Shown here piece by piece: positions 1 to 5,955 of a stretch of DNA of 9,786 bases; within the stretch, counting starts at the first letter, position 1; the number at the start of each line of letters is the position of its first letter. The position numbers and the translations under genes were made by a program. The notes beneath the pieces were generated by a model. The model did not search any database and was not told the origin of the DNA. It saw only the letters and a program-made list of their open reading frames with translations. Source of the DNA: Acidobacteriota bacterium. Its GTDB lineage: Bacteria > Acidobacteriota > Terriglobia > Terriglobales > Acidobacteriaceae. The stretch lies in contig QIAS01000198.1 in NCBI GenBank assembly GCA_003225615.1, forward strand, positions 6,480-16,265, written 5' to 3'.

Positions 1-79
1 TCCGCTAAGATCAGCACCGGCGACCGCAATCGTCTTCAATGAGTCAAGAAAGTTTCGGCTAATCTCGCTAGCGGCGACG

Positions 80-107
80 TGCCACCTGCGGCCTGCCACC
101 TGCGCCG
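80..107. repeat. Short heptameric tandem repeat next to osmC end
   Basis: Four consecutive 7-base units can be read: TGCCACC, TGCGGCC, TGCCACC and TGCGCCG. The 11-mer TGCCACCTGCG occurs twice, 14 bases apart (80-90 and 94-104). The array begins just beyond the stop codon of the minus-strand osmC gene. Its function is unknown; it could be a simple-sequence expansion in non-coding DNA. A second, unrelated-looking heptad array lies on the other side of osmC at 616-650. Confidence 0.6.
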
Positions 108-109
108 TT

Positions 110-535
110 CTATCCCTCCAGCCTGGCGTTCATGGTGATTCCGGCCTTCAGCACTTTTGAGACTGGGCAGCCACTTTTCGCATTTTCCGCGGCTTTGTTA
201 AAGGCGGCCTGATCTGTCTTTGGGACGCGCGCTACTACGTCGAGATGCACCTTGGTGATCGCCCAACCGGACTCCAGTTTATCCATGGTGAGGGTCGCGT
301 TCGTCGAAATGCTTTCCGGAGTCAGGTTGGCGCCGCTTAGTTGGGCGGAAAGCGCCATGGAAAAACAAGCCGCGTGCGCGGCGGCAATCAGTTCCTCGGG
401 ATTGGTACCGGGCGTATTTTCAAAACGCGTGGCGAAGGAGTACGGAGTATTCGAAAGAACTCCGCTGCTGGAGGAAACCGTGCCCTTGCCGTCCTTCAGT
501 CCGCCCTTCCAGACCGCGCTAGCCTTGCGTTGCAT
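110..535 (-). CDS. osmC: OsmC/Ohr-family peroxidase (OsmC subtype)
   Basis: This 141-residue protein belongs to the OsmC/Ohr family of thiol-dependent peroxidases, which reduce organic hydroperoxides and hydrogen peroxide in the cytoplasm. Both cysteines of the family's reactive pair are present: Cys57 in HAACFSMALS and Cys123 in SGCPVSK. Arg37 and Glu48 (in NPEELI) sit where the family has its active-site Arg and Glu. The length is typical and the N-terminal MQRKASAVWKG matches the OsmC rather than the Ohr branch. The ATG start is supported by AGGAGA eight bases upstream. The gene stands alone: the next minus-strand gene ends 371 bases upstream of it. A possible -10 box (TACAAT) lies at 582-577. 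Identification of the family is firm; the physiological substrate is not visible. Confidence 0.93.
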   Translation of the reverse strand: MQRKASAVWKGGLKDGKGTVSSSSGVLSNTPYSFATRFENTPGTNPEELIAAAHAACFSMALSAQLSGANLTPESISTNATLTMDKLESGWAITKVHLDVVARVPKTDQAAFNKAAENAKSGCPVSKVLKAGITMNARLEG

Positions 536-576
536 TCTTTCTCTCCTGATTTATGACGTGAATTCATCGGAGCACT

Positions 577-582
577 ATTGTA
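577..582 (-). promoter_or_regulatory. Possible -10 box for osmC
   Basis: TACAAT on the minus strand (5 of 6 matches to TATAAT) lies about 40 bases upstream of the osmC start. No convincing -35 hexamer is seen at the expected spacing, so this is a weak call. Confidence 0.3.
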
Positions 583-615
583 GACGGGAGACGGGGTTGG
601 CGCACGCAGCGGGCA

Positions 616-650
616 GGCTTTTGGCTCCAGGCTCTGGGCTTTAGGCTACA
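616..650. repeat. Five-unit heptameric tandem repeat (GGCTNNN)
   Basis: GGCT begins at 616, 623, 630, 637 and 644, exactly every seven bases. This gives the units GGCTTTT, GGCTCCA, GGCTCTG, GGCTTTA and GGCTACA. The first four bases are invariant and the last three vary, so it is a degenerate heptad array and not a recent slippage product. It lies in the non-coding interval upstream of osmC. I assign no function. Confidence 0.7.
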
Positions 651-846
651 CAATCGCTTCTCTTGTTGGCGGAGAACTCGGAGGGGAACACCGGGTTTGA
701 AGTTGACGACGAGGTGAGCGACGTGGCCGACCTGGCTGCCGTTCTCCTTCGGCCGGCCTGAAACAGAGGAAACGGCAAAAACCTGTACCGTCCTCACCCC
801 ATCCCGGACCCAAGCCTAGAACGATTCGCGTTGGAGTTCAATCAGG

Positions 847-864
847 AAAAACCCGTACTGGGTT
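847..864 (-). terminator. Possible intrinsic terminator of the zinc-ribbon unit
   Basis: Read on the minus strand, AACCC (864-860), a five-base loop and GGGTT (854-850) form a short hairpin that runs directly into three more T residues. It lies about 40 bases beyond the stop codon of the minus-strand zinc-ribbon gene, as expected for a rho-independent terminator. The stem is only five pairs and overlaps the adjacent palindrome, so confidence is moderate. Confidence 0.45.
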
Positions 865-877
865 CCCCCGGGGGAAC
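862..877. repeat. Perfect 16-bp palindrome
   Basis: GTTCCCCCGGGGGAAC is a perfect palindrome with no spacer. As RNA it could fold into a six-pair stem with a CCGG loop. As DNA it has the symmetry of a dimeric protein site. It lies 28 bases past the stop of the zinc-ribbon gene and may extend the terminator structure next to it. Confidence 0.6.
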
Positions 878-905
878 GGCATGCGGCACAAGAGTTTTGG
901 GGGGA

Positions 906-1094
906 TCAATAGAAATCAGAACAACTCAGGTAAAAGCCGCAAAGGGGGCAACTCAACTTGCAGCGATGCTCCTGGAGCTGGGCCGAGCAATTCGGGCAAA
1001 AACGCGAGACGTCCGCAGGAGGCGAGGGCAACTTCGCGTTTTCCGGTTTGAGCGCGCGATTTCGTGCTGGCGTTTCAGGCTGATTTGGGGACAT
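906..1094 (-). CDS. Small zinc-ribbon protein (CPNC...CPLC...CSDFY)
   Basis: This 62-residue protein has a disordered N-terminal third rich in Pro, Asn and Ala, then a compact cysteine module: CPNC at 33-36, Cys45, CPLC at 49-52 and Cys58 in the terminal SCSDFY. Two CxxC knuckles separated by 12 residues are a typical zinc-ribbon arrangement. From memory, short proteins with this CKLxCPxCG...SCSDFY ending recur in acidobacterial genomes with no known function. The ATG at 1094 is chosen; an in-frame TTG at 1103 is also possible. Neither has a well-spaced ribosome binding site, which fits translational coupling: the first 20 bases overlap the end of the DUF4440-like gene upstream. It could bind nucleic acid or a protein partner, but the sequence does not say which. 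Confidence 0.75.
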   Translation of the reverse strand: MSPNQPETPARNRALKPENAKLPSPPADVSRFCPNCSAQLQEHRCKLSCPLCGFYLSCSDFY

Positions 1095-1575
1095 CCTCGC
1101 CAATCACAATAGGCTTGTTGCCTGAAATGGGCTTCTCTTTTACGGCCCGGTCCTCAATCTTAGCCAGGTTGCTGTTCCAGCAGTCTCCCACAATGAGCCA
1201 CGCACCCAGGCGGCGCCACACTCTCATATACTTGCCGCAATCATTGGCGACACTGCCATTGGCGCGCCGGATCACCACCGTGTACCGCCCGATCTCCACC
1301 GCCATGTCGGCTGAGGAATCCACCCGCGTGGTTTCCAGCCGCAAGTCCCCGTATCCGGTCTCTCCGAATTCGCGGAACTTTCGTTCGATAGCTTTGGGCC
1401 CTTGCACAGGGTCAGTACCTGGCGGCATCAAAAGGCCGTCGGGGGTGAAGAACTTCGCAACGTGATCGTAGTTCGCCGTATTGAAGGCGGTACAGAGATC
1501 TTGAGTAAGATCGCGGATACGGGATTCGGTATCCGGAAAAGGACTGGGAACACTGCCAGGATACGACCGGAACAT
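1075..1575 (-). CDS. DUF4440/SnoaL-like (NTF2 fold) protein
   Basis: This 166-residue protein fits the NTF2-like superfamily, DUF4440/SnoaL branch, which contains small cone-shaped domains used as enzymes or ligand binders. The diagnostic pattern is an N-terminal helix ([28 protein letters not shown], about 16-43), the loop [20 protein letters not shown] (44-63), and C-terminal strands [20 protein letters not shown] and [11 protein letters not shown] (92-136). The open frame extends upstream to 1683, but ATG 1575 is preceded by GGGAGG at a seven-base spacing, and the extra 36 residues do not resemble the fold. No signal peptide is seen, so it is probably cytoplasmic. The last 20 bases overlap the start of the zinc-ribbon gene, so the two are probably co-translated. 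Its ligand or reaction is unknown. Confidence 0.88.
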   Translation of the reverse strand: MFRSYPGSVPSPFPDTESRIRDLTQDLCTAFNTANYDHVAKFFTPDGLLMPPGTDPVQGPKAIERKFREFGETGYGDLRLETTRVDSSADMAVEIGRYTVVIRRANGSVANDCGKYMRVWRRLGAWLIVGDCWNSNLAKIEDRAVKEKPISGNKPIVIGEDVPKSA

Positions 1576-1838
1576 CGAGCATCCTCCCGGGGAAGGGACT
1601 TGGGGCGCTTTCTCATTCGCCCAAACAAGGCGAACGACGCCTGATTGCGGCGATTGTAGCGCAAAACCCGGTCCAGCAACCAAGAACTTTTCAGAAGCTC
1701 GAAAAAATGCTGCAGACTTTATTGTTCAGATTTTGCGAGAGTCAACGTTTGGCGAGATGCGACCGAAGAGACTTGCGCAACCAGCAATTTACTTCCAACA
1801 AACGGACGTCATTTGAATTGAAAATCCGGCAATTTTCT

Positions 1839-2807
1839 TCAGGCCGCTTTTTTGCCTTCGGGAGATTCTTTTTCCCCTTCGGCTTTGGCTTCGGGATGTC
1901 CACGCTCGGCGGCGGCGTGCTCAATTTCCGCATTCACTTCCCCGCCCACCATAAATGCCAGGCCAGTCACATAGAACCATAGCAGGAGGATGATCACCGC
2001 TCCCAAGGAGCCGTAGGTTTTGCTGTAAGAGTTGAAGTAATGCAGGTAGAGACGAAATGCGAAAGAGGCGGTGATCCAGAGGAGAACGCCGATCAGAGAG
2101 CCGGGAGTAATCCAGTACCAGTGCTGCTCGCGAACATCGGGACCAAAATAATAGATCAGGGAAAATGCAAAGACTATAAAGAACAGGGCGGCTATAAATT
2201 GGATGATTTTCCAGGCGATGACAAAGGCGTGGCCCATGTGCAGCTTGGCGCCGATGAAGGGCGCCAGGTGCCCGCCTACCAGCACCAGGAACAGAGCTGA
2301 AATCACCAGAGCGGAAATCGCCACGGTCAGTCCTACGGCGATGGTGTGGACCTTCATCCAGGAGCGGGTTTCGCGCACGTGATAAGCATCGTTGAGGGCG
2401 GAGATCAGGGTGCTCATTCCGCCTGAAGCCGACCAAAGGGCAAATAAAAGTCCGAACGTAAGCTTGCCACCGCTGGCGTTGCGGGTGACTTCTTCGATGG
2501 TCTTCGTGACCAGGTCATAAGCTGCCGGCGGGAGCACCTGGGAGAAATAGTAAAAGAGACTATCCCTGAGTTGAGTTCCTTCCGAAGCGAAGAATCCGAA
2601 TAATGCCACCAGAAAAAGCAGCAGCGGGAAAATGGCCATGAGGAAGTTGTAGGCAAGCCCGGCGGCAAGCCCGAACACGTTATCGTGATTTATTTCTTTC
2701 CAGACCTCTTTCGCGAGTTCCTTGGGCCGGAGGCCGCCGAGATTCCAAATGGAGCTGATCTGCTGTTCGGTAGTGAGCTTGGATTCCGACATGGATCGAT
2801 TTTGCAT
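1839..2807 (-). CDS. YihY/virulence factor BrkB family inner-membrane protein
   Basis: This 322-residue integral membrane protein has the YihY/BrkB signature. A cytoplasmic N-terminus ends in AAGLAYNFLMAIFPLLLFLVALFGFF (48-73), and a C-terminal hydrophobic pair contains YGSLGAVIILLLWFYVTGLAFMVGGEVNAEIE (265-296), the most conserved stretch of the family. I count about six membrane segments (roughly 46-73, 115-138, 155-180, 198-221, 233-255, 266-288). The family was once called ribonuclease BN in error; its real function, possibly in envelope homeostasis or transport, is unsettled. The C-terminal tail after 297 is charged and rich in Glu, Lys and Ala, as is common in the family. Start is ATG 2807 or ATG 2792; neither has a clear ribosome binding site. 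No strong terminator follows; the 6-pair AT-rich hairpin at 1820-1837 is weak. Confidence 0.93.
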   Translation of the reverse strand: MQNRSMSESKLTTEQQISSIWNLGGLRPKELAKEVWKEINHDNVFGLAAGLAYNFLMAIFPLLLFLVALFGFFASEGTQLRDSLFYYFSQVLPPAAYDLVTKTIEEVTRNASGGKLTFGLLFALWSASGGMSTLISALNDAYHVRETRSWMKVHTIAVGLTVAISALVISALFLVLVGGHLAPFIGAKLHMGHAFVIAWKIIQFIAALFFIVFAFSLIYYFGPDVREQHWYWITPGSLIGVLLWITASFAFRLYLHYFNSYSKTYGSLGAVIILLLWFYVTGLAFMVGGEVNAEIEHAAAERGHPEAKAEGEKESPEGKKAA

Positions 2808-2963
2808 TTGTGTCGGATTCGGATAAGGGGATGAGCGGTTGCTCCAGCGGCGATAAAGGCTCGGCCAGTGATAGGCCTAATATTTCTCGTAACTTACATA
2901 CAACCCGGAGTCGGAGAACCGAGTTACGGCGGAAATCCCATGCCTGCCAAAGCGAAGTCGCGC

Positions 2964-2969
2964 TATACT
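2964..2969 (+). promoter_or_regulatory. Possible -10 box for the 136-residue gene
   Basis: TATACT (5 of 6 matches to TATAAT) lies 28 bases upstream of the chosen TTG start at 2998. That would give a leader of about 20 bases. No good -35 hexamer is visible at a 16-18 base spacing. Confidence 0.35.
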
Positions 2970-2997
2970 CTAGCGATTAGCCGGACGAGGATTGCCC

Positions 2998-3408
2998 TTG
3001 CCCCAATGCCCGCCCTATTTCCGCCCCCATCCCAATCTGAGCGATCTGGTCAACCGCCACATCGTGCAATCGGAAATTGAAGGCGGAGTTGCTCTGCAGG
3101 ATCTGGCCCCTGAGACTACCTTATTGATCCAGACGCAGCACAGTCGCTATACCGTAGTGCTTCAGGGCGAAAGCCAGGCATTGATTTCCGGTCATCCCGA
3201 GTTCTGTCCTGAGCCCGTATTGGTGACTCTGGAAGGTTCTACCTGGGGTGGTTCCATGTTGAAGCCGCGCTACATTGGTCGAGGGATGCATCTGGAGTTC
3301 CGGCATCCGGCATACGCAGTGCCTATTGTGACTTCCCGGATTCAGGAAATTCAGCCGGTTTGTGAATTCAGCGTACGCAAACTGGAGGGACTGGGCTCAG
3401 CACCCTAA
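2998..3408 (+). CDS. Conserved hypothetical protein, 136 residues
   Basis: The function of this protein is unknown. After a short Pro-rich start it is predicted to be mostly beta strand: [14 protein letters not shown] (about 42-55), then [30 protein letters not shown] (58-87), [11 protein letters not shown] and [14 protein letters not shown]. From memory, small proteins with this layout (an S-x-Y-T strand, a [13 protein letters not shown] turn, a final V-T-S-x-I strand) occur in Acidobacteria and a few other soil phyla without a known role. No signal peptide or membrane segment is visible. TTG 2998 is preferred over TTG 2992 because GAGG (2987-2990) is then seven bases upstream. It is divergent from the YihY gene and tail-to-tail with udgX: its TAA (3406-3408) overlaps that gene's TAG (3407-3405). 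Confidence 0.78.
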   Translation: MPQCPPYFRPHPNLSDLVNRHIVQSEIEGGVALQDLAPETTLLIQTQHSRYTVVLQGESQALISGHPEFCPEPVLVTLEGSTWGGSMLKPRYIGRGMHLEFRHPAYAVPIVTSRIQEIQPVCEFSVRKLEGLGSAP

Positions 3409-4136
3409 CGGCCGGCATTGATCAGCCGGGCCACTTTTTTCAAATCTTCCACGAAGCGCGCCATCTCAGCGTGCCTGTCTTTTTCTTGCGGCATGCGCAA
3501 CAACGATGAGGGATGTACAGTGGCGAGGGCGTACGGCGCCAGGGGAGACTTGATCAGTTCACCTCTTTGGCGAGTCACGCTGAAACTTTTTCCCAACAAG
3601 GCTTGGGCGGCGGTAGCGCCAAGACAAACCAGGACGCGCGGTTTGATGACCTTCAATTCTGCTTCCAGCCAGGGCCGGCAAGCCTTTATCTCGGTGGCGT
3701 TGGGTTTCTTGTGAATGCGGCGTTTGCCTCTTTCATCGCGCACCCATTTGAAGTGCTTGACCACGTTGGTCACGTACACCTGATCGCGTTCGATGCCGGC
3801 CTCTTCTAAGGCGCGATCTAACAGCATTCCTGCGGGGCCGACGAATGGTCTGCCTGCCCGGTCCTCGCGATCCCCGGGTTGTTCGCCCACGAACATAACC
3901 TCGGCGGTGCTGCTGCCTTCGCCACAAACGGTTTGCGTGCCCGTCTTCCACAAATCACAGGCTTTGCAATGCGCCGCAGCGGCGCGCAATTGCTCGAGGG
4001 TCGTCGCATGGGCAGGCACGGGAGCCGCTGAGGTCTTTGCTGCTGTCTTAGTGCCCTGTGGGCGCTTAGGTCGAGAAGCGTCTGGTGCTTGTGCGGGGCT
4101 GGCTGACTTCTCGCTGCGTTGGCGTGCGTGGGCCAA
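3405..4136 (-). CDS. udgX: UdgX-type uracil-DNA glycosylase (Fe-S, covalent uracil binder)
   Basis: This 243-residue protein belongs to the uracil-DNA glycosylase superfamily and has the features of UdgX, not ordinary family 4. The active-site motif is GEQPGD (84-89) followed by [24 protein letters not shown]. The UdgX-specific R-loop KRRIHK is present (138-143), with His142 corresponding to the histidine that, in the Mycobacterium smegmatis enzyme, bonds covalently to the abasic sugar after uracil is cut out. HPSSLLR (208-214) is the second catalytic motif. Cys57, Cys60, Cys153 and Cys171 are the likely 4Fe-4S ligands. The first 45 residues are a Lys/Pro/Ala-rich tail absent from the mycobacterial protein, possibly a disordered DNA-binding arm. 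The start is TTG, supported by GGAG seven bases upstream; no Met follows until residue 81. A 10-bp inverted repeat (4195-4219) lies about 60 bases upstream. Confidence 0.92.
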   Translation of the reverse strand: MAHARQRSEKSASPAQAPDASRPKRPQGTKTAAKTSAAPVPAHATTLEQLRAAAAHCKACDLWKTGTQTVCGEGSSTAEVMFVGEQPGDREDRAGRPFVGPAGMLLDRALEEAGIERDQVYVTNVVKHFKWVRDERGKRRIHKKPNATEIKACRPWLEAELKVIKPRVLVCLGATAAQALLGKSFSVTRQRGELIKSPLAPYALATVHPSSLLRMPQEKDRHAEMARFVEDLKKVARLINAGR

Positions 4137-4450
4137 AGTAAAACTCCAGTTAACGCAAATGTGAGATGTCCTGCAGTCTTGCTCCGTTGCCGTTACGAAT
4201 GTCTGTGGAAGACATTCGTGAGGCTAGTCCGTGCAAATAGTTGTTGGGTTTAGGAGCGATGAGCGGCCCGCAGGATCGACGATACCAACCTTTTCCGGGC
4301 TGGGGCCCTCCAACCATCGGCATGCTGAGTAGCTGGTTGTTATGACCTAACCGTCTAGCAACAGAGTGCCGAGGCTGGTTCGGTGATCGGCGCAGCGGTG
4401 ACGGCGATGCGCGTTTTCCAGAGTGGTCTCCGCCTGTGGAGGTACGTGCT
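4137..4450. other. Divergent intergenic region, udgX / response regulator
   Basis: These 314 bases separate two divergently transcribed genes and must contain both promoters, but I see no pair of -35/-10 hexamers worth calling. The clear structure is the perfect 10-bp inverted repeat at 4195-4219. Frames crossing this region on the minus strand (4719-4150 and 5149-4355) are antisense shadows of the response regulator. Confidence 0.6.
4195..4219. repeat. Perfect 10-bp inverted repeat with 5-base spacer
   Basis: ACGAATGTCT (4195-4204) and AGACATTCGT (4210-4219) are exact reverse complements around GTGGA. No T-run follows on either strand, so it is not a standard terminator. Its position, 59 bases upstream of the udgX start and 231 bases before the response regulator start, suits an operator or an RNA hairpin in the udgX leader. 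Confidence 0.75.
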
Positions 4451-5116
4451 ATGACGTTTCGCATATTGCTCGCAGACGACCACGAAGTCGTGCGGCGCGG
4501 GCTTTGCGCGATCTTGCAGAAGAAAGGCGAATTGGAAGTTTGCGGTGAAGCCAAGGATGGGCGCGAAGCGGTAGACCTCGCGAAACAGCTCAAGCCCGAT
4601 GGGGTGATTATCGATATCGGCATGCCCGAGGTAAACGGACTGGAAGCAACCCGCCAAATCGTGGATGCGCTTCCGGGGACCAAGGTGCTCGTGCTCAGCT
4701 TGTATGACTCCGAAGACACGATTCAGCAAGTCGTGGACGCGGGGGCTCGCGGTTACATGCTGAAGTCCGATGCCGCTCGCGACCTGTTCACCGCGGTCGA
4801 TGCCTTGCGGCGAAACCTGAGCTTCTTCAGCAACAAGGTCGCGGACATGCTGCCGGAAGGGTATGTCAATGCCAGGCCGGGCGCAGCGAATTTGCCTGCG
4901 CAACTCCGTAACCGGCTTACCACACGCGAGCGCGAACTTGTGCAACTGCTGGCGGAAGGGAAAAGCACCCGGCAGGCGGCGACGCAGTTGGGCATGAGCG
5001 TGAAAACCGCAGAAACGCATCGTTCCAATGTGATGCGCAAATTGCAGCTGCACTCGGTCAGCGAACTGGTTTTGTACGCGGTAAGGAACAAGCTGGTGCG
5101 GCTTGCTGAGCCGTAA
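4451..5116 (+). CDS. NarL/FixJ-family response regulator (REC-LuxR HTH)
   Basis: This 221-residue two-component response regulator has an N-terminal receiver domain (about 3-120): acidic pair Asp9-Asp10, phosphoacceptor Asp55 in VIIDIGMP, Ser83 in the switch position and Lys105 in GYMLKSD. A linker follows, then a LuxR-type helix-turn-helix (about 156-215, LTTRERELVQLLAEGKSTRQAATQLGMSVKTAETHRSNVMRKL). All catalytic residues are intact, so it should be phosphorylated by a partner kinase and bind DNA as a dimer. The frame is open from GTG 4436, but ATG 4451 has GGAGG eight bases upstream and gives the normal N-terminus. No histidine kinase lies in the window, so it is an orphan here. The promoter is not identified. 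The regulon is unknown; the divergent udgX gene is one candidate. Confidence 0.94.
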   Translation: MTFRILLADDHEVVRRGLCAILQKKGELEVCGEAKDGREAVDLAKQLKPDGVIIDIGMPEVNGLEATRQIVDALPGTKVLVLSLYDSEDTIQQVVDAGARGYMLKSDAARDLFTAVDALRRNLSFFSNKVADMLPEGYVNARPGAANLPAQLRNRLTTRERELVQLLAEGKSTRQAATQLGMSVKTAETHRSNVMRKLQLHSVSELVLYAVRNKLVRLAEP

Positions 5117-5130
5117 TCGGGCAACAATAT

Positions 5131-5195
5131 TGGCGATCCTTTTCTTCACGCTCAGTAATTATGTGAGTTTGTGAACTGAAGAAAAAGGATCGCCA
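5131..5195. repeat. Long inverted repeat between convergent genes
   Basis: The left arm 5131-5148 (TGGCGATCC, four T, CTTCA) pairs with the right arm 5177-5195 (TGAAG, five A, GGATCGCCA). The pairing is perfect over 18 pairs apart from one unpaired A. The 28-base loop contains a smaller CTCA/TGAG stem. It lies in the 107-base gap between the stop of the response regulator and the stop of the DUF892 gene, where a bidirectional terminator is expected. Neither strand has a T-run directly after the stem, so termination is a hypothesis from position and stem strength. Confidence 0.7.
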
Positions 5196-5223
5196 TTGAA
5201 GTTAGAGCGGTGTTGAATCCTGA

Positions 5224-5769
5224 TTACGCAACGGACCTCTTGCCTCCCGGCCGAGTCGTCGAGGCCGGTCCGACAGCCTCACCGTGAGCTGCTTCGACGT
5301 TGATGCCTTCGGCAATTTCGCTCAGCTTCTGGTCGGTTTGCTTCTCTTCGTCCAGCGTTTGCTCAAGAAGTTCCTGTGCTTGTTTGTAGCCTAAGAGCTG
5401 AGCGAATGTGCGGACGCTGCCGTACCCGGCGATTTCATAATGTTCGACCCGCTGTGCGGCGGTGATGAGTGCGGCGTCTTTGACGTCAGGATCGGAGCCG
5501 GACTTGATCATTTCGTTGCCTTCTTTGATCACTCCTTCCATTCCTTTGCAATCGCCTTTTTTGGCGTTGCCGGTGATGCTCTCCAGAACCTGCTCCAGAC
5601 GGCGAGCGTGGTTTTGCGTCTGACTCAAGTGCTGATGGAAAGCGTTCTTCAGTTCCGTATCGGTGGCTGCTTCCGCCATCTTGGGAAGCGCCTTGATGAT
5701 TTGGTTCTCCGCGTCGTAAAGGTCTTCGAGTTGCAGAACGAGAAGTTCACTCAGTGACTTCGCCTTCAT
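5224..5769 (-). CDS. DUF892 / YciE-YciF-like ferritin-fold protein
   Basis: This 181-residue protein belongs to the DUF892 (YciE/YciF) family, small four-helix ferritin-like proteins linked to general stress in enterobacteria. The helices are about 5-35 (LQLEDLYDAENQIIKALPKMAEAA), 37-66 (ELKNAFHQHLSQTQNHARRLEQVLE), 95-127 (RVEHYEIAGYGSVRTFAQLLG) and 129-155 (AQELLEQTLDEEKQTDQKLSEIAE). Candidate metal-site residues are Glu15/Glu21, His47/His54, Glu109-His110 and Glu141/Glu142; the exact ligands need a structure. The frame opens at 5811, but ATG 5769 follows GGAGGA with good spacing and starts with the typical MKAKSLSELL. The C-terminal 25 residues are a flexible Gly/Thr/Arg tail. A CTTTCGC/GCGAAAG dyad sits 43 bases upstream of the start. 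No partner gene is next to it. Confidence 0.92.
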   Translation of the reverse strand: MKAKSLSELLVLQLEDLYDAENQIIKALPKMAEAATDTELKNAFHQHLSQTQNHARRLEQVLESITGNAKKGDCKGMEGVIKEGNEMIKSGSDPDVKDAALITAAQRVEHYEIAGYGSVRTFAQLLGYKQAQELLEQTLDEEKQTDQKLSEIAEGINVEAAHGEAVGPASTTRPGGKRSVA

Positions 5770-5811
5770 AATTTCCTCCAACAAAATTTGAGTTTTTCTT
5801 AGATGAAACAA

Positions 5812-5827
5812 CTTTCGCTGGCGAAAG
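5812..5827. promoter_or_regulatory. Dyad CTTTCGC-TG-GCGAAAG upstream of the DUF892 gene
   Basis: Two exact 7-base arms are separated by two bases, centred about 50 bases upstream of the minus-strand start at 5769. The size and symmetry fit an operator for a dimeric regulator in the promoter or leader of this stress-type gene. No regulator can be named from the sequence. Confidence 0.45.
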
Positions 5828-5866
5828 AGGCTAATAAAAACTTTTTCAACGGGGAAAGAGGCGAGG

Positions 5867-5905
5867 AGCAGGTGCCAGCATCTCGCTAGAGAGTCGACAC
5901 CTGCT
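5867..5905 (+). repeat. Nested hairpin followed by a T-rich stretch
   Basis: AGCAGGTG (5867-5874) pairs with CACCTGCT (5898-5905), and the interior holds a second stem TCTC/GAGA with a four-base loop (5881-5892). On the plus strand TTATTT follows at once, giving a terminator-like layout, but no plus-strand gene lies upstream within 750 bases. It may be a leader structure ahead of the ORF at 5956, a stop for read-through transcription, or part of the upstream control region of the minus-strand DUF892 gene. Confidence 0.5.
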
Positions 5906-5955
5906 TTATTTGGCGGGTCTCGGAGAGTTGAACGTTTTTCTTTCCGAAAGGGTAG

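Larger units (their letters stand above)
536..905. other. Intergenic region between osmC and the zinc-ribbon gene
   Basis: These 370 bases hold no convincing gene. They contain the osmC leader, the heptad array (616-650), a terminator-like hairpin (847-864) and a 16-bp palindrome (862-877). A 77-codon minus-strand frame (797-564) starts with GTG, has no good ribosome binding site, matches no family I know and runs through the repeat array, so I do not call it. Confidence 0.6.

Noticed and set aside
1..42. Possible gene edges at the left boundary (plus-strand frame ending at 42; minus-strand frame starting with TTG at 39)
   Set aside because: Only about 13 residues are visible in each, with no ribosome binding site, so neither can be supported.
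564..797. Minus-strand frame of 77 codons upstream of osmC
   Set aside because: It has a GTG start without a good ribosome binding site, passes through the heptad array, and shows no recognisable domain.
1820..1837. GAAAAT/ATTTTC hairpin just after the YihY stop as a terminator
   Set aside because: The stem is six mostly A-T pairs with no proper T-run, too weak to call.
1921..2436. Minus-strand frame of 171 codons inside the YihY gene
   Set aside because: It is an out-of-frame shadow of a clear membrane protein; the translation is Arg/Pro-rich and matches nothing.
4150..4719. Minus-strand open frame of 189 codons
   Set aside because: It overlaps the response regulator and the intergenic dyad, is Ser/Arg/Pro-rich, and has no ribosome binding site or family match.
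4355..5149. Long minus-strand open frame (264 codons) opposite the response regulator
   Set aside because: It is fully antisense to an intact REC-LuxR protein, has His/Arg/Gln-rich composition typical of a shadow frame, and resembles no family.
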